Assembly: GCF_900102465.1 (NCBI RefSeq)
Contig: NZ_FNBW01000003.1
Coordinates: forward strand, 310,001 to 374,000
Source: Thalassobaculum litoreum DSM 18839
GTDB lineage: Bacteria; Pseudomonadota; Alphaproteobacteria; Thalassobaculales; Thalassobaculaceae
Length of the DNA: 64,000 bases
Direction: 5' to 3'
Shown here: piece by piece, positions 48,858 through 56,774 of the stretch
How positions within the stretch are numbered: position 1 is the stretch's first letter
How the letters are laid out: each line of letters starts with the position of its first letter
Program-made: the position numbers and the translations under genes
Notes under the pieces: model-generated
Databases searched by the model: none
Told to the model about the DNA's origin: nothing
Seen by the model: the letters and a program-made list of their open reading frames with translations, nothing else

Positions 48858-51800
48858 ATGTTCGCTCAACTCGTCCAGCAAAGCCTACGGAACCGGCTTT
48901 TCGTCCTGGTGATCGCACTCGCGATGGTCGGCTACGGCCTGCTGTCGCTGAGCCGTATGCCGGTCGACGTCTATCCCGACCTGACGCGCCCGATGGTCAC
49001 CATCATCTCCGAGGTCCCCGGCCTGTCGGCCGAGGAGGTGGAGGCGCTGGTCACCTACCCGATCGAGAGCGGCATGGCCGGCCTGCCGGGGCTGGCACGG
49101 GTGCGCAGCGTCTCCGGGCGCAGCATCTCCATGGTCTATCTCGAGTTCGGCTGGGACACCGACGTGCTGGTCGACCGCCAGTTCGTGGTCGAGCGCCTGG
49201 AGCAGATCTCCGAAACGCTGCCGCATGGCGTGGTGCCGTTCATGACGCCGATGTCCTCGGTCATGGGCGAGATCATGCTGCTGGCCTTCACCAGCGACGG
49301 CGAGACCTCCGCCATGGAGCTGCGGGAGATGGTGGACTGGGTGGTCCGCCCGCGCCTGATGGCGGAGCCGGGGGTGGCCCAGGTGATCCCGATCGGCGGC
49401 GAGGTCCGGCAGTTCCGCGTTACGCCCGATCCGGCCCGGATGATGGCGGTGAACGTGACCATCGACGAGTTGTCGGACGCGATGCGCAGCTTCGGCACCA
49501 ATACCGGCGGCGGTTTCGTCGAGCAGTCCGACCGCGAATACGTGATCCGCAACCTGGGCTCCGGCAGCAAGCTGGAGGATCTGAGGCGGGTCCGCGTCGC
49601 CGAGCGGGACGGCATCTCGATTCCGCTCGAGCAGGTCGCCGATGTCGATTTCGTCGCCCGACCGAAGCGCGGCGACGCCGGATACGGCGGCTCGGCCGCG
49701 GTCATCACCTCCGTCATGAAGCAGCCGGGCATCGACACGCTCGACCTGGTGGACCGGGTGAAGACCGCTCTCGACGGGCTGAGCGCCGGCTTCCCGGCCG
49801 ATGTCCAGGTGCATTCGCCGCTCTACAACCAGGCGGATTTCATCGAGATCTCGATCGACAACGTGAAGCGCGTGCTGATCGAGGCGTCGATCGTCGTCGC
49901 GATCGTGTTGGCGGTGTTCCTGGTCAATGCCCGCACCACGATCATCTCGCTGACCGCCATTCCGATCTCGGCCCTGTCGGCCATTCTGGTGCTGCACGCC
50001 TTCGGCCTGTCGATCAACACCATGACGCTGGGCGGTCTCGCCATCGCCATTGGCGAGCTGGTCGACGACGCGGTGGTCGGCGTGGAGAACGTGTTCAGGC
50101 GATTGCGGCAGAACGCGGCCCTGCCGACGCCGCGGCCGGCGCTCGAAGTCATCGCCAACGCCTCCATCGAGGTGCGCTCCGGCATCCTGATCGCCACCAT
50201 CATCATCATCGTCGTGCTGGTGCCGCTCTACGCCCTGTCCGGGATCGAGGGGCGGATGTTCACGCCCTTCGCCACCGCCTACATCATCGCCATCCTGGCG
50301 AGCCTGCTGACGGCGACCACGATCACCCCGGTGCTCTGCTACTACCTGCTGCCGAATTCGAAGCTCATGCAGGCCGGCGACGGCGCGGTGCTGTCGAAGC
50401 TGAAGCAGTGGAACCGGTCGATCGTGCGCTGGGCGCTGGCCCGCTGCTGGACCCTGGTGGCCGGCGTCGCCGCCGTGGCACTGCTGAGCGGCCTGTCGGC
50501 GCTGGCCCTGCCGCGCATCTTCATGCCGACGGCGAACGAGGGCTCGCTGGTCGTGCTGGTGCAGGCGCCGTCCGGCACCTCGCTGGAGGCCTCCAACCGG
50601 ATCGGCGGCGTGATCGAGCACCTGCTGCTGCAGGTCCCCGATGTGCTTGCGGTCGGCCGGCGCACCGGTCGGGGCGAGCTCGACGAGCATGCCGAGAACG
50701 TCAACGTGAGCGAGTTCAACGTGCGCCTCGCGGTCGGCAGCCGACCCGGCGAGGAGGTGTCGGCCGACATCCGCCGGAAGCTCGCGCCGTTCCCGGTCCG
50801 GGTGTTCATGGACCAGCCGATCTCGCACCGGATCGACAACATGATCTCCGGGGTGCGGGCCAAGATCGCGCTAAAGATCTTCGGCGACGATCTGGACGTG
50901 CTGCGCAATCTGGCGGAGGGCTTCGCCAAGGACATGCGGACCATTCCCGGCATCGGCGACGTGGCGGTCTCCACCCAGTCGCGCCTGCCGGAGATCTCGA
51001 TCGCGGTGGACCACGAGCGGGCGGCCGCCTACGGCATCGCCCCGTCCCAGGTGCTGGAGACCCTGCAGCACATGGCCCTCGGCTTCACCCCCTCGGAGGT
51101 GTTCGAGGGCGAGCGCCGCTTCGATCTGGTGATCCGTATGAAGGACGCGGACCGCGATTCCGAGGGCCTGTCGGCGCTGCTGATCGATACCCCGCGCGGC
51201 CATGTACCCCTGTCCACCTTCGCCGACATCATCGAGACCGACGGTCCCGACAACATCGACCGCGAGAACATGCGCCGCCGGATCGTGGTGCGCGCCAACG
51301 CGGATGCCGGCGACATGAGCCAGGTGGTCGACGCCATCAACGATCAGGTGAGCGTGGCCGAACTGCCCACGGGCTATTTCGTGAACCTGGACGGCACCTT
51401 CCGGGCCGAGGAACACGCCTCGAAATCGATCCTGCTGCTGTCGCTCGCCTCTCTGGCGATGATCTTCGTGGTGCTCTACACCCGCTACCGCCGGACCAGC
51501 CTCTGCCTGATCATCATGACCATCATCCCGATGGCGGCGATCGGCGGCATCGCCGGGCTCTGGGTGTTCAACCTGCCCCTGTCCATCGCCGCCATGTTCG
51601 GTTTCGTGACCCTGGCCGGCATCACCGCGCGCAACAGCATTCTGAAGATCAGCCACTACATCAACCTGGTGCTGAGCGAGGGCGAGCGCTTCGGCGACGA
51701 CATGATCGTGCGCGGCAGCGAGGAACGGCTAGCGCCGGTGCTGATGACCAGTCTGTCGGCCGGGCTCGGCCTGGTCCCGCTGCTCTTCGGCTCGGAGATC

Positions 51801-51974
51801 CCGGGACGCGAGATCCTGCACCCGATCGCGGTGGTCATCTTCAGCGGCCTGATCAGCGCCCTGGTGCTGGACACCCTGCTCACCCCGGTCCTGTTCAAGC
51901 TGTTCGGCGAAAAATCGCTCGAGTATCTGCAGGCTCAGAGACTGGAAGGCGGCGGGCTCAAGGAAGCGTATTGA
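48858..51974 (+). CDS. Heavy-metal-efflux-type RND transporter (CusA/CzcA family)
   Basis: Proton-driven inner-membrane pump, 1038 residues with 12 TM helices and two large periplasmic loops. N-terminal QQSLRNRLFVLVIALAMVGYGLLSLSRMPVDVYPDLTRPMV and VPGLSAEEVEALVTYPIE are the HME-RND start; TM4 carries LAIAIGELVDDAVVGVENVFRRL with two acidic residues typical of proton relay; VMKQPGIDTLDLVDRVKTAL and DQPISHRIDNMISGVRAKIALKIFGDD follow; TM10 region has FVTLAGITARNSILKISHYINL. The substrate is likely a divalent metal ion but the methionine pair of CusA is not evident. No outer-membrane channel gene is in the locus. Confidence 0.94.
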   Translation: MFAQLVQQSLRNRLFVLVIALAMVGYGLLSLSRMPVDVYPDLTRPMVTIISEVPGLSAEEVEALVTYPIESGMAGLPGLARVRSVSGRSISMVYLEFGWDTDVLVDRQFVVERLEQISETLPHGVVPFMTPMSSVMGEIMLLAFTSDGETSAMELREMVDWVVRPRLMAEPGVAQVIPIGGEVRQFRVTPDPARMMAVNVTIDELSDAMRSFGTNTGGGFVEQSDREYVIRNLGSGSKLEDLRRVRVAERDGISIPLEQVADVDFVARPKRGDAGYGGSAAVITSVMKQPGIDTLDLVDRVKTALDGLSAGFPADVQVHSPLYNQADFIEISIDNVKRVLIEASIVVAIVLAVFLVNARTTIISLTAIPISALSAILVLHAFGLSINTMTLGGLAIAIGELVDDAVVGVENVFRRLRQNAALPTPRPALEVIANASIEVRSGILIATIIIIVVLVPLYALSGIEGRMFTPFATAYIIAILASLLTATTITPVLCYYLLPNSKLMQAGDGAVLSKLKQWNRSIVRWALARCWTLVAGVAAVALLSGLSALALPRIFMPTANEGSLVVLVQAPSGTSLEASNRIGGVIEHLLLQVPDVLAVGRRTGRGELDEHAENVNVSEFNVRLAVGSRPGEEVSADIRRKLAPFPVRVFMDQPISHRIDNMISGVRAKIALKIFGDDLDVLRNLAEGFAKDMRTIPGIGDVAVSTQSRLPEISIAVDHERAAAYGIAPSQVLETLQHMALGFTPSEVFEGERRFDLVIRMKDADRDSEGLSALLIDTPRGHVPLSTFADIIETDGPDNIDRENMRRRIVVRANADAGDMSQVVDAINDQVSVAELPTGYFVNLDGTFRAEEHASKSILLLSLASLAMIFVVLYTRYRRTSLCLIIMTIIPMAAIGGIAGLWVFNLPLSIAAMFGFVTLAGITARNSILKISHYINLVLSEGERFGDDMIVRGSEERLAPVLMTSLSAGLGLVPLLFGSEIPGREILHPIAVVIFSGLISALVLDTLLTPVLFKLFGEKSLEYLQAQRLEGGGLKEAY

Positions 51975-52024
51975 GGCCCCCGGAGAAGAGACGAAACGTC
52001 AATCGAATGGAAAGGAACAAGCAG

Positions 52025-52450
52025 ATGCGCATCGTTCGCGATCTTCTCACCGTGGCCCTGATGGCGGGCGGCCTGGCCCTGTCGGCCGTTACCCTGTCGG
52101 CACCGGCCCTGGCCCAGCATTCCCACGGCGAACACGAAAAGGGCCCGAACGGCGGGCAGATCTTCGCCGTCGGCCCTTATGATGCCGAGATCGTGGTGCA
52201 GGAAGAGGCGCTGATCGTCCGGCTGATCGAACATGGCGGCAAGGACCTCACCGAGGAGGCGACGGGCGGCGACCTGGTGCTGCTGATCGGCGGCAAGCCG
52301 ACCAAGATCGCCCTGATCATGGAGAACGGTGCGCTTGTCGGCAAGCTCGACGACCACCTTCCGGATGAGGTAGATGCTGTCATCCGGATCAAGACCAAGG
52401 ACGGTAAGGTCCACGCTGGCAAGGGCGAGCTCGAGCATGAGCACCACTGA
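52025..52450 (+). CDS. His-rich periplasmic protein of the efflux operon
   Basis: 141 residues from ATG 52025, with AAAGGAA 7 nt upstream. Sec signal to ~residue 31 (ALAQ), then HSHGEHEKGPNGGQIFAVGPYDAEIVVQE and a compact beta domain (LIVRLIEHGGKDLTEEATGGDLVLLIGGKPTKIAL), ending in ELEHEHH. The GPNGGQ plus His clusters at both ends resemble small proteins found beside metal efflux pumps; metal binding is inferred. 50 nt after the RND gene. Confidence 0.82.
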   Translation: MRIVRDLLTVALMAGGLALSAVTLSAPALAQHSHGEHEKGPNGGQIFAVGPYDAEIVVQEEALIVRLIEHGGKDLTEEATGGDLVLLIGGKPTKIALIMENGALVGKLDDHLPDEVDAVIRIKTKDGKVHAGKGELEHEHH

Positions 52451-52508
52451 GCGGGCGTGAGGTCGGGCGTGCCGGGATGACCGGGGGCGGCCAGGGGGAA
52501 CGACGGCG

Positions 52509-53300
52509 ATGACATACGATATCGGTCTGCAACTGGCCGGCGTTCCGCTGAGCACCGCGATACCCTTCGCGGTCGCAATCGGCATCCTGCTGTCGATCGT
52601 CGGCTCCTGGCTGGTGAACTCGGTGTTCACTCCGTTCGAGCTCGAACCGAACAACTTCATCGGGGGGGCCAAGTTCGGCTTCCTCGGCGAGGTCTACGCG
52701 GTGACTCTGGGCCTGGCGATGATCGGCGCCTTCGATCATTTCACCACCGCCCAGACCAATACCCAGCGGGAGGCGGCGACGCTGTCGTCCCTGTCCTGGG
52801 CGGCCGACACCTATGACCAGCCTGGGCAGGAGGCGGACCGCGCGGCCATGCGGCGGGCGGTCCAGGAATATGCCCGGGCGGTGGTGGAAAAGGAGTGGCG
52901 AGTGATGAGCTACGGCCTCGCCGATCCGGACGTCTCCAACCGCCTCGCGGATATGAACGACGTCTTCATGCGGGTCGAGCCGATGACCGAGGCGCAGGCC
53001 TCGCTGCAGCAGAACACCATCGAATGGGTGAATCAGATCAACGAGTACCGCGCACTCCGTCTGACCACGGTGTCGCGGTCGCTGATCGCCCTGGTTTGGG
53101 CGGTGCTGGTCAGCGGCACCCTGATGGCGATCGTGTTTCCCTGGTTCTTCGGGACGGTGAACGTGGTGTCGCAGACGGTGATGTCGGCGCTGCTCACGTC
53201 CTTCCTCATGCTGCACCTGCTGATGGTGCTGCAGCTCAGTTATCCGTTCATCGGCGACGCGTCGATCAGTCCGACGGCCTTCCTGAACGTCATGCGATAG
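52509..53300 (+). CDS. Bestrophin-like (DUF4239) membrane protein
   Basis: 263 residues with two TM helices near the N-terminus (TAIPFAVAIGILLSIVGSWLV, FLGEVYAVTLGLAMIGAFD) and two near the C-terminus (SLIALVWAVLVSGTLMAIVFPWFF, MSALLTSFLMLHLLMVLQLSYPFIGD). The middle has the helical EYARAVVEKEWRVMSYG and LTTVSRSLIALVW segments seen in the DUF4239/bestrophin-like family; the family may form ion channels, but this is not established for bacterial members. 58 nt after the His-rich gene, so possibly same transcript. Confidence 0.8.
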   Translation: MTYDIGLQLAGVPLSTAIPFAVAIGILLSIVGSWLVNSVFTPFELEPNNFIGGAKFGFLGEVYAVTLGLAMIGAFDHFTTAQTNTQREAATLSSLSWAADTYDQPGQEADRAAMRRAVQEYARAVVEKEWRVMSYGLADPDVSNRLADMNDVFMRVEPMTEAQASLQQNTIEWVNQINEYRALRLTTVSRSLIALVWAVLVSGTLMAIVFPWFFGTVNVVSQTVMSALLTSFLMLHLLMVLQLSYPFIGDASISPTAFLNVMR

Positions 53301-53351
53301 GCGGGCACGGGGTAGGGGGTATTCGAGGCCGGAGGTAACCGACGCAGGCGC

Positions 53352-53945
53352 TTATTGCGCGGCGGCCGGGACGAAGGTCCAGGACGCGTCGAGGTCATCG
53401 TCGTCCACGGAGATCGTCACCTCGGTCATGCTCAACCCTACCGGCGGCCGGTTCTCCTGCATGTCGGAGGCGTTCAGCAGCAGGCGCACCAGCTCCATCT
53501 CCGGTCGGAACGGCGTGTCCTCGACCTCCAGCACGTCGCGCCACAGGGCCAGCCGGCCTTCCTTCTCGATCTTCCGCTCATAGGCGAAGGTGATGCCGTC
53601 GACCTGCTTGCCGTCCTTGGTGAAGCTGATCGATGTCAGCCGGAAGCCGGCCCGATCGGCGATGGCGGCGAGACCCGCCGGGTCGTCGTAGGCCATCCCG
53701 GCGACGGCGCGCGCTGCACTCTCCCCACGATCGGGAATCTCGATCGCGCCGAGGGTGCTGTCGAACCAGTCTGAGATCGCCGTCTCGATTCCCGAAACCC
53801 AGCCCGCGACGGCCTCCAGCGCGGAGCCGACGACCCCTGCGCGGGCGGCCGACGGCTGCGCGACGGCCAGTGCCGCCGCGAGGATCACCACGGAGGCGCC
53901 GGTCCGCAGGATTCTGCGGCTGGAAGTGCTCTTGGAAAGGATCAT
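53352..53945 (-). CDS. Exported protein of unknown function
   Basis: 197 residues. Signal peptide with a basic start (MILSKSTSSRRILRTG) and core SVVILAAALAVAQPSAARA. The mature part has an amphipathic stretch (SALEAVAGWVSGIETAISDWFDSTLG) and a beta domain (GFRLTSISFTKDGKQVDGITFAYERKI; MTEVTISVDDDDLDASWTFVPA). No family recognised. It diverges from the ParA-like gene with 127 nt between starts and converges with the DUF4239 gene. Confidence 0.75.
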   Translation of the reverse strand: MILSKSTSSRRILRTGASVVILAAALAVAQPSAARAGVVGSALEAVAGWVSGIETAISDWFDSTLGAIEIPDRGESAARAVAGMAYDDPAGLAAIADRAGFRLTSISFTKDGKQVDGITFAYERKIEKEGRLALWRDVLEVEDTPFRPEMELVRLLLNASDMQENRPPVGLSMTEVTISVDDDDLDASWTFVPAAAQ

Positions 53946-54072
53946 TCGAGAAACCGCCCGTCAGGAAACCAGCGAACTAAAGCGGAAAACGGGCCGCCGG
54001 GCAACATCATGGTATCGCTTGTCGGTGCCGTGGTTCATCATTGCGCCATCACTGCACAAGATGTTGTCCGCC

Positions 54073-54723
54073 ATGGCCAGTATTCTCGTTGTCGCCACCA
54101 GTAAGGGTGGAACCGGAAAGACAACCATCGGGGCCGCGCTGGCGTCTTACTGGCGTGACCAGGGCAAGGCGGTGGCCATTCTGGACACCGATCCGAACGA
54201 AGCCATGGCCCGATGGGCGCGCAAGAGCGCGTCGGGCTTCAAGGGCATCTCCGTGGATGCCAACGCCAACGAGCACGAGATCATCGAGTCGGTCTACGCC
54301 CTGGCGGAGAAGGCCGATGTGGTGGTCGTCGATACCGCCGGGTTCGGCAACCAGGCGATGGTCTATGCGGTCGGCGTCGCCGACATGGTGCTGATCCCGG
54401 TGATGCCGGACGAGGCCAGCCTGTTCGAGGCGGCGAAGATGAAGCAGGTGATCAGCTCCGCCAGCAAGCTGACCCGACGCGAGATTCCGTTCCATTCGGT
54501 GCTGAACCGGGTCAAGCGGATGACCACGGTGGTGCGGCACACCGAGCGCAACCTGGAGCAACTCGGCCTGAACCCGCTGAAGGCGCGGATCGGCGACCGG
54601 GTGATTTTCCAGGAGGCGTCCTATCACGGCGCCTCGCCGCTGAGCCTCGCCCCGAAGAACCGGGCGACGCTGGAGATCCGCAACCTCGCCCGCGAGATCG
54701 AACCGGTCCTGTTCGCCGAATAA
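54073..54723 (+). CDS. Orphan ParA/MinD-type ATPase
   Basis: 216 residues. Deviant Walker A VVATSKGGTGKTTIGAALASYW, then AILDTDPNEAMARWARKS (switch I), VVVVDTAGFGNQAMVYAVGVADMVLIPVMPDE (Walker B/switch II). No ParB gene or DNA-binding domain nearby; size and DTDPNEAMARW are like ParA/VirC1-type positioning ATPases that place protein complexes. Start at ATG 54073; ATG 54061 would add four residues. It points toward the Mic60-like gene, ending 81 nt from it across a terminator. Confidence 0.9.
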   Translation: MASILVVATSKGGTGKTTIGAALASYWRDQGKAVAILDTDPNEAMARWARKSASGFKGISVDANANEHEIIESVYALAEKADVVVVDTAGFGNQAMVYAVGVADMVLIPVMPDEASLFEAAKMKQVISSASKLTRREIPFHSVLNRVKRMTTVVRHTERNLEQLGLNPLKARIGDRVIFQEASYHGASPLSLAPKNRATLEIRNLAREIEPVLFAE

Positions 54724-54729
54724 AGCGAA

Positions 54730-54754
54730 AGGGGACCGGCAGTGCCGATCCCCT
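54730..54754. terminator. Bidirectional terminator between convergent genes
   Basis: Stem AGGGGA-c-CGGC (54730-54740) / GCCG-a-TCCCCT (54744-54754), loop AGT. In the reverse direction it is followed by TTTCGCTTTA, giving a better U-tract for the 54805-56040 gene; forward it ends the ParA-like transcript. Confidence 0.65.
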
Positions 54755-54804
54755 AATCTGTGTCCGCGACGGTCTGCGGCGGCCCTCTTACTTCCGAGCG
54801 CCGG

Positions 54805-56040
54805 TTACTTCCGGGTGCTGGCCACCGTCTCAATCATGAACAGCTCCAGATCTTCGGTCGCCGTCTGCGCCTTCTGCTGGGTCTCGACCTGCTCGATCCA
54901 GTCCGCGGTCATCGCCTTCAGGGTCTCCGGCAGGGTCTGCAGCTCCAGGATGACCGCGTCGAAATCGCCGTCCTCGGCCGCGTCCTCCGCCCGCGCCATG
55001 ATGGCGAGCGGCGAGGTTCCCTCCGGCGGGGTGGCGCCGTCGAGACGCCAGCGCAGGCGGGTGGTGGCCGCGGTCAGGTTGGCCATGGTCTCCGACACCC
55101 GCTTGGCCAGGTCGCCCTCGGACTCGACGGTCTGATAGGACGCGATCACGGCATGGGAAATGTCCCCGAAGCCGGCCTGCAGCTCGCGGGTCGTCGGGAC
55201 GCCGGCCGGGGCGAGCGGCTCCAGCGCATACACCGAGGCCACCGCGTCGTTCTCGCCGACGATCGCGCGGAACAGGGCGAGCTCCTCCTCAAACGGATCG
55301 CCCGACCCGATCGCGTCGTTCAGGTCGGTGGCCGCGATCATGATCGACGGCACCTTCACCGCCGCGATCGATGCCTGCATGGCATCCTGCTCGACGCCGA
55401 GCGCCTGGATGTTCGCCTCCAGACCGGCCACGGCGGTCAGCAGATCGGTTTGCTGCACCTTGATGGCATTGAGGTCTTCAGCGGTCACCGCCGGTTCCGC
55501 CGACCGGTCGTTGAGCACGGGGATCAGGATGGCGATGACGATGGCGGCGATGCTGAGAATGATCGGCAGGCTGACCAGCCCGGAACCGCCGGACGCGCTC
55601 GGCTGCGGCGCCGGCACACGGGTATATCCGCCCCCGGATCCCGATCCGCCCGACCCCGAACCACCGGAGCCGGACCCCGATCCGCCGGACGGCGTGGCGC
55701 CGGTGGTTGAAGAGGATGTGGTCGACGAAGCTGCGGTCGACGAGGCGGCCGCCGTTGTTGCCGGGGCGGCTGCTGCCGGGGGGGCCGCCGCCGGAGCCGC
55801 AGCAGTCGGCGATGCCGCCGGTGTAGCCGGAGCGGCTGCCGGTTTGCTCGCCGGTTCAGCCTTGGTCGCTGCCGCACTGGTGGCCGAGGCTGCGGCCTTC
55901 GCGCCCGGCGCCTTGGCGGCCGTGGAACGGGTGGCGGTCGATTTGCCGCGTGGTTTCGACGGCGTCCGTGTCCCGGTCGATGCGGTCTTGCGCTTCGTCG
56001 TCTTGGCAGTGCTGCCGGTGTCCTCGTCGGTCACGGTCAT
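54805..56040 (-). CDS. Mic60/mitofilin-like membrane protein (COG4223-type)
   Basis: 411 residues. N-terminal cytoplasmic Lys/Ala/Thr-rich region (~1-85), Ala/Pro then Ser/Gly-rich linker with GSGSGGSGSGGSGSGG, one TM at ~168-190 (LVSLPIILSIAAIVIAILIPVL), a coiled coil and a C-terminal domain with the mitofilin pattern: DLNDAIGSGDPFEEELALFRAIVGE, GVPTTRELQAGFGDISHAVI and EDAAEDGDFDAVILELQTLPETLKAMTADWIEQV. Mic60 proteins shape inner membranes in mitochondria and alphaproteobacteria. No hem genes are near, unlike the usual alphaproteobacterial mic60 locus. Long third-base GC runs make the linker coding call less certain than the rest. Confidence 0.78.
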   Translation of the reverse strand: MTVTDEDTGSTAKTTKRKTASTGTRTPSKPRGKSTATRSTAAKAPGAKAAASATSAAATKAEPASKPAAAPATPAASPTAAAPAAAPPAAAAPATTAAASSTAASSTTSSSTTGATPSGGSGSGSGGSGSGGSGSGGGYTRVPAPQPSASGGSGLVSLPIILSIAAIVIAILIPVLNDRSAEPAVTAEDLNAIKVQQTDLLTAVAGLEANIQALGVEQDAMQASIAAVKVPSIMIAATDLNDAIGSGDPFEEELALFRAIVGENDAVASVYALEPLAPAGVPTTRELQAGFGDISHAVIASYQTVESEGDLAKRVSETMANLTAATTRLRWRLDGATPPEGTSPLAIMARAEDAAEDGDFDAVILELQTLPETLKAMTADWIEQVETQQKAQTATEDLELFMIETVASTRK

Positions 56041-56140
56041 GTCCCCGTCTTGCGTGAGCCAGCCTTTGGGCAAAGCATACTACAGTGGATTTGAAATGTA
56101 TCGGCCGCAGCGGCCCTGGCAGGTCGAAAGATGCCGAACA

Positions 56141-56755
56141 TCAATGTCCCGCCGGCCGTTGCACATAACGGTAATACTGCAGGATCATCAGGGCGAGCAG
56201 CGCGGTCCAAAAGTTGAAGGTGCACAGCGTGTAGGCCAGCAGCATGATCACGTACATGGCCAATGCCTGCATCAGGAGTATTTCGTACATCATGGCGAAG
56301 ACGCCGATCAGAAACTCCTCGCCGCGCAGCATGACCAGCGTGGCGATCGCCGACGCCAAGAGGGCGGCGCTCACGGCCACCCCGTAGATCATCCACGACC
56401 CGGAGAGGTCCTGGCTGCTCAGCATGCTCCAGAGAGCGTCGTAGCGGTACAGGCCGGGATTGGCGATGTCGGTGAGGAACCGGCGCCACGTCACGTCCCA
56501 GGCCCCGCCATCGGCGACGATCGCGTTGATGTCGAAGGAGGGGCGCTCGGGGCTGGCGGCGATCACGCCGATCCCCAGGAGAAGGCCGGTGGTCATCGCC
56601 AGCTTGGAGAGCAGCGGAATGCGGTGGAAGAAGACCAGGGGGCGGACATGCCAGATCAGGTTTGCCACCACGTAGCCGACCAGCGGCAGGGCCACCAGAA
56701 CGATCCCTCCGACGAGCCGGGCACCGAGGGTCGATAATAGTTCCGCTGGTTCCAC
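56141..56755 (-). CDS. Polytopic membrane protein of unknown function between two Mic60-like genes
   Basis: 204 residues from GTG 56755 (the codon lies 20 nt after the stop of the upstream gene). About five TM helices: LVGGIVLVALPLVGYVVANLIWH, LLSKLAMTTGLLLGIGVIAAS, WMIYGVAVSAALLASAIATLVML, FLIGVFAMMYEILLMQALAMYVIMLLAY and CTFNFWTALLALMILQYYRYV. A larger frame opens at 56827 but overlaps the upstream gene. No family recognised. Position suggests it works with the Mic60-like proteins. Confidence 0.72.
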   Translation of the reverse strand: MEPAELLSTLGARLVGGIVLVALPLVGYVVANLIWHVRPLVFFHRIPLLSKLAMTTGLLLGIGVIAASPERPSFDINAIVADGGAWDVTWRRFLTDIANPGLYRYDALWSMLSSQDLSGSWMIYGVAVSAALLASAIATLVMLRGEEFLIGVFAMMYEILLMQALAMYVIMLLAYTLCTFNFWTALLALMILQYYRYVQRPAGH

Positions 56756-56774
56756 CGGGGGCTCGAGGCCGGCC

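Noticed and set aside
48776-52450. A 1224-codon frame covering the RND pump gene in another phase
   Set aside because: Only its last 141 codons (from 52025) form a sensible protein with RBS and signal peptide; the rest is an Arg/Gly-rich shadow of the pump gene.
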